Position numbers and translations under genes: made by a program. Of a stretch of DNA of 11,662 nt, positions 6,953-11,662 are shown in pieces. Source of the DNA: Lachnospiraceae bacterium (GTDB lineage Bacteria > Bacillota_A > Clostridia > Lachnospirales > Lachnospiraceae); the NCBI GenBank assembly GCA_024690425.1, contig JAILCT010000038.1, positions 1-11,662 on the forward strand, in the 5' to 3' direction. The notes under the pieces are model-generated. The model had not been told where the DNA came from. It saw nothing but the letters and a program-made list of their open reading frames with translations, and made no database searches. Position 1 is the stretch's first letter. Each line of letters starts with the position of its first letter.

Positions 6953-7771
6953 ATGGAAACAAGGATAACAATAATAATTGACAACAGATCATGTGATGGT
7001 CTCAGGGGCGAATGGGGATTATCCGTATTGGTTCAGTATGCGGAAAAAAAGATCCTTTTGGATGCGGGGGCTTCGGATCTCTTTCTTGAAAACATGAAAA
7101 AGCTTGGGATCGATGTATCGGACATAGATCATGCGGTACTAAGCCACGCTCATTATGATCATGCAAACGGGCTGCCGGTATTTCTAAATAACAATAGCGA
7201 CGCGAAGCTTTACGTGAGAGAGCATACAGCTGCCGATTGTTATGCCAAGAAATTCATTTTTCACAAATATATCGGGATCCCCCGTGATATGCTGTTAAAA
7301 TACGCTGACAGGATCGAAATGGTTTCAGGCGATTACAAGATAATGGACGGAGTATGGCTGATACCTCATAAAACAGAAGGCCTTGACAGCATCGGTAAGA
7401 GAGAGTTGATGTTCAGAAAAACAAAAGGCAGATGGGTAACGGATGATTTTGCACATGAGCAAAGCCTTGTGATCGATACAGATAAAGGTCTTGTCATATT
7501 GAATTCCTGTTCACATGGTGGAGCGGCCAATATAATCAACGAAATTAAGACGACATTTCCCGACAAAAAGGTCTATGGCCTTATCGGCGGATTTCATCTG
7601 TTCAATAAGACGGAAGCTGAGATCAGAGGATTGGCGGAAAGAATCCGTAATACAGGCATAGAATACATCTGTACAGGTCACTGTACCAAAGACAGGGCCT
7701 TTGGAATACTCCGGGAAGAGCTGGGCAATATGATAGAACAAATGCAGGTCGGATATCAGATAGTGATCTGA
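6953..7771 (+). CDS. Metallo-beta-lactamase-fold hydrolase (COG1237-like)
   Basis: A 272-residue soluble protein with the metal-binding signature HAHYDH (H65, H67, D69, H70) after LSHAHYDHANGLP, plus later conserved patches NSCSHGG (C186-G190), IGGFHLF (H215) and CTGHCT (C240-T245). This arrangement matches the MBL branch that includes enzymes annotated as dihydropterin-ribofuranosyl-aminobenzene-phosphate synthase, a methanopterin-type name often over-applied in bacteria. I would not assign that reaction here; a metal-dependent hydrolase of unknown substrate is the safe call. The start is supported by GGAGAGG (6941-6947), five bases upstream. It stands alone: 336 bp separate it from the lipoprotein operon, and it converges with the thioredoxin gene across 36 bp without an obvious terminator. 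Confidence 0.88.
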   Translation: METRITIIIDNRSCDGLRGEWGLSVLVQYAEKKILLDAGASDLFLENMKKLGIDVSDIDHAVLSHAHYDHANGLPVFLNNNSDAKLYVREHTAADCYAKKFIFHKYIGIPRDMLLKYADRIEMVSGDYKIMDGVWLIPHKTEGLDSIGKRELMFRKTKGRWVTDDFAHEQSLVIDTDKGLVILNSCSHGGAANIINEIKTTFPDKKVYGLIGGFHLFNKTEAEIRGLAERIRNTGIEYICTGHCTKDRAFGILREELGNMIEQMQVGYQIVI

Positions 7772-7807
7772 CAGACGTATCCCATGCCGGTGTTTTTAAA
7801 TTAAAGG

Positions 7808-8137
7808 TTAAAGGATCTGCTCCAATTTTGCTTCAAGTGCTGATGCAGGCATTGCGCCCATAGCCTGGTCCACTTTCTTACCGCCCTTGATGAATACGAA
7901 CGAGGGAATGCTCATTATCCCGAATTGGCCGGCGATCTCTTCCTGTTCATCGATATTTACCTTTCCAACCTTTGCCTTACCGGCATATTTTTCGGCAATG
8001 TTCTCTACAACAGGGCCCATCATCTTGCAGGGGCCGCACCAGTCTGCATAGAAATCCACCAATACCGGTATATCAGAGTTCATTACTTCGCTTTCAAAAT
8101 TGTCTTTTGTAAACTTGTATTCCATTATTTTCACCAT
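7808..8137 (-). CDS. trxA: Thioredoxin
   Basis: A small cytoplasmic disulfide reductase that would be recharged by thioredoxin reductase (not in this window). It has the canonical active site YADWCGPCKMM (C34, C37 counted from the first ATG), the buried D28 in VDFYADW, and the cis-proline P78 in MSIPSF. Length is 109 residues from the first ATG (8137) or 105 from the second (8125). The second fits family length and follows a GGTGA stretch; neither start has a strong Shine-Dalgarno, so the exact start is uncertain. A strong promoter (TTGATA-16-TATAAT, 8191-8218) faces this gene, and a repeat that looks like an operator occupies its spacer. The divergent HxlR-family regulator is the natural candidate to control it. 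Confidence 0.95.
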   Translation of the reverse strand: MVKIMEYKFTKDNFESEVMNSDIPVLVDFYADWCGPCKMMGPVVENIAEKYAGKAKVGKVNIDEQEEIAGQFGIMSIPSFVFIKGGKKVDQAMGAMPASALEAKLEQIL

Positions 8138-8166
8138 ACGCTTTTACGCGCCCTTTCATTTTTTTC

Positions 8167-8195
8167 TTGTTTTTCTCAGCTGATAAGTTTATTAT
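8167..8195 (+). promoter_or_regulatory. hxlR-family gene promoter, overlapping the trxA promoter
   Basis: On the plus strand TTGTTT (8167-8172) and TATTAT (8190-8195) are spaced by 17 bp. The -10 overlaps the minus-strand TATAAT of trxA almost base for base, so the two polymerases should exclude each other. The start would be near 8202, on the first repeat copy. Confidence 0.5.
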
Positions 8196-8218
8196 ATGTG
8201 GTAAGGAAAATATATCAA
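8191..8218 (-). promoter_or_regulatory. trxA promoter (sigma-70 type)
   Basis: On the minus strand TTGATA (8218-8213) and TATAAT (8196-8191) are separated by 16 bp, close to consensus. Transcription would begin near 8184 and enter trxA. The spacer contains one copy (8200-8210) of the 11-nt repeat described separately. Confidence 0.7.
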
Positions 8219-8250
8219 GTACGCAAAATAAATTAACCAGGTAAGGAAAA
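8200..8250 (+). repeat. Two exact 11-nt direct repeats, candidate HxlR operators
   Basis: GGTAAGGAAAA occurs at 8200-8210 and again at 8240-8250, exactly 40 bp apart, about four helical turns, so both copies face the same side of the DNA. The first lies in the trxA promoter spacer and at the hxlR start site; the second covers the hxlR ribosome site (AAGGA). One caution is that the repeat itself contains an AAGGA ribosome-site-like core. Confidence 0.5.
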
Positions 8251-8257
8251 ACTGACT

Positions 8258-8593
8258 ATGAATAAAAAAGAACCCTTGTGTGATACTGTCGGCGGAGAAG
8301 GCTGCGGGCTAAAAAAAGTCATAGATATCGTCGGAGGAAAATGGAAGATCATGATCTTATGTGTGATCGACCGGGAAGAAGTAGTAAGATATGGAGACTT
8401 GCGACGTACCATCTATGGCATAACAAATACCATGCTGGCCCAATCCTTAAAGGATATGGAAGGCGACGGGCTCGTAATAAGGAAACAGTACGATGAGATG
8501 CCTGTGAGGGTGGAATATTCGCTGTCTGAAAAGGCCAAGTCACTCATACCCATCCTTCTCGAACTTAAAAGATGGGGTGAGAACAATCTGTAG
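8258..8593 (+). CDS. HxlR-family winged-helix transcriptional regulator
   Basis: A 111-residue DNA-binding protein with the HxlR/MarR-like winged helix over most of its length. The family signature is clear: CGLKKVIDIVGGKWKIMIL at the first helices, YGDLRRTIYGITNTMLAQSLKDME for the recognition region, then the wing (DGLVIRKQYDEMPVRVEYSLSEKA) and a C-terminal dimer helix. Cysteines C8 and C16 lie at the N-terminus. In YodB/HypR-type relatives an N-terminal cysteine senses quinones, aldehydes or disulfide stress, and C16 sits at the equivalent place just before the first helix. The ribosome site AAGGA (8243-8247) is ten bases upstream. Divergent arrangement with trxA and shared repeats suggest that it regulates both. 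The effector is inferred, not shown. Confidence 0.92.
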   Translation: MNKKEPLCDTVGGEGCGLKKVIDIVGGKWKIMILCVIDREEVVRYGDLRRTIYGITNTMLAQSLKDMEGDGLVIRKQYDEMPVRVEYSLSEKAKSLIPILLELKRWGENNL

Positions 8594-8638
8594 TTTGGGC
8601 TGTTCACGATCCCTGCAATCCTTATGGAACACAGAATA

Positions 8639-8668
8639 AAAGGAGCCTGCAGATCTGCAGACTCCTTT
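8639..8668 (-). terminator. Hairpin terminator, best oriented for the minus strand
   Basis: A 30-nt near-perfect palindrome (one mismatched pair, C8646 with A8661) ends on the minus strand with CTCC followed by TTTTATT, a good terminator for the microprotein gene at 8692-8754. On the plus strand only TTT follows, so it may also stop transcription of the hxlR-family gene, less efficiently. Confidence 0.7.
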
Positions 8669-8691
8669 AAGTGGGAAAATGTCTAATACGT

Positions 8692-8754
8692 TTATGCAAA
8701 GGTCTTGTAATAAGCCTCAAGCAGTTCCTCTAAGTGTACTAAAAATTTCTTCAT
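8692..8754 (-). CDS. 20-residue microprotein gene
   Basis: A minus-strand frame of 20 codons encodes MKKFLVHLEELLEAYYKTFA. The ribosome site AAAGGAGG lies eight bases before the ATG (plus-strand CCTCCTTT at 8763-8770), one of the best in the window, and the hairpin terminator starts 24 bp after the stop. The peptide is a probable amphipathic helix, with basic start, acidic middle (EELLE) and aromatic tail; it has no cysteine, no cleavable signal and no obvious homologue that I know. No good -35 was found upstream; -10-like TATTAT/TATACA stand near 8855-8866 and a 12-nt palindrome at 8794-8805. It could be a membrane-surface or partner-binding small protein, or a leader peptide, but no gene follows it before the terminator. 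Confidence 0.6.
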   Translation of the reverse strand: MKKFLVHLEELLEAYYKTFA

Positions 8755-8793
8755 AATGATCGCCTCCTTTGATCTTAAACATTATCAGTTCTG

Positions 8794-8805
8794 TTCGGAT
8801 CCGAA
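8794..8805. repeat. Perfect 12-nt palindrome upstream of the microprotein gene
   Basis: TTCGGATCCGAA is self-complementary and lies 39 bp before the microprotein start, within its presumed leader. The rest of the 294-bp gap (8755-9048) holds TATAAT-like AT-rich DNA around 8857-8870 and a doubtful 15-codon frame at 8978-9025. The palindrome may be an operator or only a chance site. Confidence 0.3.
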
Positions 8806-9048
8806 TCATATCTTTTTCTCTTTCTGATGTAAGTATACCCCCGAATGTAGCTATTGTATAATACATATATTGGCTGGTTGGATATACCCAAAAAGTATGG
8901 CTGTATTCCTTATAGGAGCGGTCTGTTTTTCTGTATTGACACATGATAAAATGGTGTAAAAAAGGAAAAGGCGTGTTATGGCACAGATGGCGACGGATTT
9001 TATGAAGATGCCAGAAACAGGATAATGATCTATGAGATCTGATTCTCC

Positions 9049-10245
9049 TTAGCTCTCGGTCTTTACAAAGCATGCCCTTTTAAGGGATTCATAGCCAAAC
9101 CTGTTTCTGATACTGTCAACGGTCGAGTCCATAGTCCGCAGCTTATCTATGCGTGGACCATCAAAGAGGTTATATTGGTAATATCCGTCATAGCTTGCCT
9201 GGGATGTATGTACCCCGAGCTGCCTTATAGGGCTGCCGTCCCACAGTTCATCAAAAAGGGCGCATGAAGCCCTGTATACCTTTTCTGTGATATCAGTGGG
9301 AGAAGACAGGGTCAACTGATGGGAACAGTGTCTGAATTCCGAATCGGTTATGGATACGGCAACTACTCTTATCATAGCGTGATCGGCCCTGATCCTTGTT
9401 GTGACTATTTCGGTCAAAGACAATATATAGTGTTTTGCTGTCTCTGCATCTTTAACGTCATACCGTATAGTCATTGAATTGCCATATCCCTTATTCCGTA
9501 TAGCCTGGTCAGGCAAAAACTCCAGCTCATGTCCATTTGCATAGTTCCATAACACAAGGCCAAAGGACTTAAGGTGACTGTGTAATATGTCTTTGTCAAA
9601 ATGGGCAAGATCGCCGATGGACCTGATCCCAAGGCTCCTAAGCTTTCTTTCTGAATTATGGCCTACATAGAAAAGATCACCTATGGGAAGCGGCCACATC
9701 TTATCAGGTATCTCCCGGGGGAAGAGGGTATGTACCCTGTCGGGCTTCTTAAAATCGGAGGCCATCTTTGCAAGGAAGCGATTGGCGGATATTCCTATAT
9801 TTACAGTAAATCCTAGCTCATCCCGGATCTTCTCCCTTAATTCATCCGCAAACAGAACAGGAGAGCCATACATCAGTTCAAATCCGGTAAAGTCACAGAA
9901 GGCTTCATCTATAGAATACTGTTCCACATCAGGCGTAAAGCTGCTCAACAGGTTCATAAGGTCATTGCTCCGCCTTACGTATAAAGAATAATCCGGAGGC
10001 ATTACAATAAGCCCCGGACATTTCTTTCTGGCATCTGTAACCGGTTCCCCGGTTATTATGCCGTATTTCTTGCTTGGGATAGATTTTGCCAGTACTATAC
10101 CATGTCTGGTGGCCTGATTGCCTCCGATTATCGATGGGACTGTCCTTAAATCATAATCTATCTCGTTGTTCCACAGAAGGTCGCAGGCTGTCCAGGACAG
10201 AAATGCTGAATTGACGTCCACATGGAAGAATATCGGTTCACTCAT
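9049..10245 (-). CDS. DinB-like Y-family DNA polymerase
   Basis: A 398-residue translesion DNA polymerase that copies across damaged template bases. The palm has the metal-binding residues D10 in HVDVNSAF and D113-E114 in YSIDEAF; F15 stands at the steric-gate position that excludes ribonucleotides. A helix-hairpin-helix thumb follows (about 185-220, YVGHNSERKLRSLGIRSIGDL), then the little-finger domain (about 240-345). Q357-Y-N-L-F361 near the C-terminus matches the QxxLF clamp-binding motif, which would tether it to the DnaN sliding clamp. The DVNSAFLSW motif is typical of a Firmicutes subgroup distinct from classical DinB, so I leave the symbol empty. The ATG follows GAGGCGG by six to eight bases. 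The promoter carries a LexA-type box, which fits SOS induction. Confidence 0.93.
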   Translation of the reverse strand: MSEPIFFHVDVNSAFLSWTACDLLWNNEIDYDLRTVPSIIGGNQATRHGIVLAKSIPSKKYGIITGEPVTDARKKCPGLIVMPPDYSLYVRRSNDLMNLLSSFTPDVEQYSIDEAFCDFTGFELMYGSPVLFADELREKIRDELGFTVNIGISANRFLAKMASDFKKPDRVHTLFPREIPDKMWPLPIGDLFYVGHNSERKLRSLGIRSIGDLAHFDKDILHSHLKSFGLVLWNYANGHELEFLPDQAIRNKGYGNSMTIRYDVKDAETAKHYILSLTEIVTTRIRADHAMIRVVAVSITDSEFRHCSHQLTLSSPTDITEKVYRASCALFDELWDGSPIRQLGVHTSQASYDGYYQYNLFDGPRIDKLRTMDSTVDSIRNRFGYESLKRACFVKTES

Positions 10246-10283
10246 ATCATCCGCCTCATTTAATATGTATTACTCATCAAAAA

Positions 10284-10297
10284 CGAACTGACGTTTG
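10284..10297. promoter_or_regulatory. Putative LexA (DinR-type) SOS box
   Basis: CGAAC-tgac-GTTTG matches the Firmicutes LexA consensus CGAACRNRYGTTYC at 12 of 14 positions. It covers the expected transcription start of the polymerase gene, so bound LexA would block initiation. Two extra GAAC half-sites lie at 10311-10314 and 10323-10326 inside the promoter. Confidence 0.6.
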
Positions 10298-10304
10298 CAC
10301 TATT

Positions 10305-10333
10305 ATAATAGAACATCTGTGCGAACATATCAA
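10305..10333 (-). promoter_or_regulatory. Promoter of the Y-family polymerase gene
   Basis: On the minus strand TTGATA (10333-10328) and TATTAT (10310-10305) are 17 bp apart. The start would be near 10298, at the edge of the SOS box, giving a leader of about 50 nt. Confidence 0.65.
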
Positions 10334-10393
10334 CCCCGGATGTTGAGTGAACGGTAAAACCGAACTTGTATCATCATGAGCCTGACCTTAAAA

Positions 10394-10422
10394 TGGCAAA
10401 GGCCTGCTTCATATGATATAAT
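10394..10422 (+). promoter_or_regulatory. Extended -10 promoter for the PAP2 gene
   Basis: TATAAT at 10417-10422 is preceded by TG one base upstream (10414-10415), an extended -10. A weak -35 (TGGCAA, 10394-10399) stands 17 bp away. The predicted leader is about 140 nt. A second TATAAT at 10527-10532 has no matching -35. Confidence 0.5.
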
Positions 10423-10461
10423 TTTCTAAATATATAGTAACATCCTTTATACAGGCCTTTG
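10397..10461. repeat. 10-nt inverted repeat flanking the PAP2-gene promoter -10
   Basis: CAAAGGCCTG (10397-10406) and its exact complement CAGGCCTTTG (10452-10461) flank a 45-bp AT-rich segment holding the TATAAT. The left arm lies between -35 and -10; the right arm lies downstream of the start. It could be paired operators or the ends of a tiny element. Apart from this and the polymerase promoter, nothing else was recognised in the 324-bp gap 10246-10569. Confidence 0.45.
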
Positions 10462-10569
10462 TGGTTATGTCAGATTCATTTATTGCAGGCATCAGGTTGG
10501 GAGAAGATGCGGTTTTAGGTGTAAATTATAATAAGATACGATGTCGGTGTCTATGAAAGGAAAAAAGAA

Positions 10570-11511
10570 ATGGATATTCAGTATTTGTTATGGCTTCAGG
10601 ACATTAGAAATGCAACAGGCGGCATCTTCGATGAATTTTTCAATGCACTTTCAAAGTTCGCCGTGGATATCATGCCGTTTCTTCCGTTTATTGTTTTCTG
10701 GTGTGCGGATAAAAAGTGGGGATACCGTTTTATTACATCCTGGGGCATAGGCGAGCTGCTAAATGGGATCATCAAACTGACGGTATGTGCTTACAGGCCA
10801 TGGATCCGTTCCGACCTTATTGAACCGGCAGGTGATTCCAAGGTTGCGGCAACAGGCTATTCATTCCCAAGCGGACATACAATGAACGCCACAATAACCT
10901 ACGGCACAGCTTCGGTTTGGCAAAAAGGTAAAAGAAAATGGCTTTCCATACTGTGCGTTGTTCTTATTCTTCTGACAGGCTTTTCAAGGAATTTTCTTGG
11001 AGTACATACTCCTCAGGATGTAATAGTGGGAATGACCGAATCAATTCTTATAATCTGGATAGTGGGTTTAGTGCAGAAGAAAATTGAAGGAAATGAAAAA
11101 CTTACGGATATACTGACACTGGCCGGTATCATCGCAGTCATACTGGCTTTGGTATATATCCTGTTAAAACCGTATCCCATGGATTATGTGGATGGGAAGC
11201 TTCTGGTAGATCCGAATAAAATGATGAATGATTCATTTAAGGCCTGCGGAGCTTTCTTAGGATTCATGATAGGAAGTTTTGTTGACAGACACTATCTTCA
11301 CTATGAGATTCCGGCAGGAGCGCATGCATTGCCGATGCTTACGTGCATTGGTGCAGCGATCATGTATGCCTGGAAGGAATTATTCGCTCCGGCCACCATC
11401 GTTGCTGCATTAGGTAGCCATTGGGGCAATATGGCAGCCCGATTTATAATGGTTATCTTCGGAGTCTGTATATGGCCCTATGTAATTAAAAGGGAGTACA
11501 GAAAAGTGTAG
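10570..11511 (+). CDS. PAP2-family membrane phosphatase
   Basis: A 313-residue integral membrane protein of the PAP2/acid phosphatase superfamily, which removes phosphate from lipid phosphates such as phosphatidic acid or undecaprenyl pyrophosphate. All three catalytic motifs are intact: KX6RP (K69-R76-P77 in KLTVCAYRPW), PSGHT (P100-H103, acid/base histidine) and SRX5HX3D (S139-R140, nucleophile H146, D150 in SRNFLGVHTPQD). Further membrane segments follow up to residue 305, so it is longer than the roughly 200-residue minimal enzymes and resembles the large Firmicutes variants. The ATG follows AAGGA (10557-10561) by eight bases. The substrate is not determined by sequence; lipid-carrier recycling or phospholipid dephosphorylation are likely options. 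No co-directional partner precedes it. Confidence 0.9.
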   Translation: MDIQYLLWLQDIRNATGGIFDEFFNALSKFAVDIMPFLPFIVFWCADKKWGYRFITSWGIGELLNGIIKLTVCAYRPWIRSDLIEPAGDSKVAATGYSFPSGHTMNATITYGTASVWQKGKRKWLSILCVVLILLTGFSRNFLGVHTPQDVIVGMTESILIIWIVGLVQKKIEGNEKLTDILTLAGIIAVILALVYILLKPYPMDYVDGKLLVDPNKMMNDSFKACGAFLGFMIGSFVDRHYLHYEIPAGAHALPMLTCIGAAIMYAWKELFAPATIVAALGSHWGNMAARFIMVIFGVCIWPYVIKREYRKV

Positions 11512-11662
11512 ACTTGAAAATGAATACATTCTGAATGAATGGAAAGAGATTGATTATGACAAAATCCGGCAGGAACTGATCCCGAAAGTCAGGGAAGCAG
11601 AGCAAAATAATGATGAGATTGCTTATGTTGCGGCACTTTATGAGCTTAAATATGAATTTCAT
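11486..11662 (+). CDS. Partial open frame with no visible start, running off the window
   Basis: A frame open from just after a stop at 11483-11485 continues to the window edge. It is in a different frame from the PAP2 gene and overlaps its last codons. The part from 11507 on looks coding: helical and acidic, for example CRLENEYILNEWKEIDYDKI and REAEQNNDEIAYVAALYELK, with no stop in about 52 codons. A ribosome-site-like AAAAGGGAG (11488-11495) precedes it, but no ATG, GTG or TTG occurs in frame before the window ends. It may be a real gene with an unusual start, one whose start was lost, or a gene fragment. The product is unknown. Confidence 0.35.

Noticed and set aside
7772..7807. Bidirectional terminator between the MBL-fold gene and trxA
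   Set aside because: There is a TTTTTAAATTAAA tract, but no stable stem adjoins it on either strand.
8978..9025. 15-codon plus-strand frame (MAQMATDFMKMPETG) with an AGG-rich upstream stretch
   Set aside because: Too short to support without conservation, and no promoter fits: TTGACA at 8936-8941 has no -10 at a workable spacing.
9021..9048. Terminator after the Y-family polymerase gene
   Set aside because: Only a 5-bp gatct/agatc stem without a T run is present.
8717..9073. 118-codon minus-strand frame overlapping the microprotein and the polymerase end
   Set aside because: Its composition is unlike a protein (rich in His, Arg, Ser and Cys), it has no ribosome site, and it runs out of frame across the well-supported microprotein and its leader.

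Overview
The window reads as a stretch of chromosome from a low-to-mid-GC Firmicute, most likely class Clostridia and plausibly Lachnospiraceae. This is an inference from several things: AGGAGG-type ribosome sites before most genes, heavy use of ATA/AGA/AGG codons, an AgrC/AgrA-like GHKL kinase with a LytTR regulator, a Y-family polymerase of the DVNSAFLSW type, and a DinR-type SOS box. I see no rRNA, tRNA, CRISPR array, insertion sequence or phage gene.

Layout. Positions 1-248 hold the end of an upstream transcript (terminator 143-168), then a promoter element and inverted repeat in front of a LysR-type regulator (249-1181). An 81-codon unknown gene (1138-1383) overlaps the regulator's end. 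A choline-kinase/APH-fold kinase follows (1494-2471), then a start-less membrane-protein remnant (2490-2639). The central block (2684-6616) is one tightly packed sensory operon: LytTR response regulator, a 68-residue four-cysteine protein, a 7TM-PAS-GHKL histidine kinase, and a sugar-type solute-binding lipoprotein with no transporter genes beside it. Just after it, 6613-6898 looks like a decayed membrane gene. Its ancestral start may have been an ATGA overlap, now ATAA, and a frameshift interrupts it.

Next come a metallo-beta-lactamase-fold protein (6953-7771), a convergent thioredoxin (7808-8137, minus), and a divergent HxlR-family regulator (8258-8593). The trxA and hxlR promoters lie face to face with overlapping -10 elements. 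An exact 11-nt repeat sits both inside the trxA promoter spacer and over the hxlR ribosome site. This is the best-supported regulatory prediction here: a redox-type regulator controlling a thioredoxin and itself.

On the minus strand at 8692-8754 is a complete 20-residue microprotein gene with a near-perfect Shine-Dalgarno and a hairpin terminator, easily missed by size-limited annotation. A DinB-like Y-family DNA polymerase follows (9049-10245, minus), with a TTGATA/TATTAT promoter and a LexA-like box at its start site. The window ends with a PAP2-family membrane phosphatase (10570-11511) and an open frame with no visible start codon that runs off the edge.

The most interesting items are the microprotein, the trxA/hxlR switch, and the two-component operon in which a binding lipoprotein and a Cys4 mini-protein accompany the kinase, so the lipoprotein may be a sensor accessory rather than a transport component.
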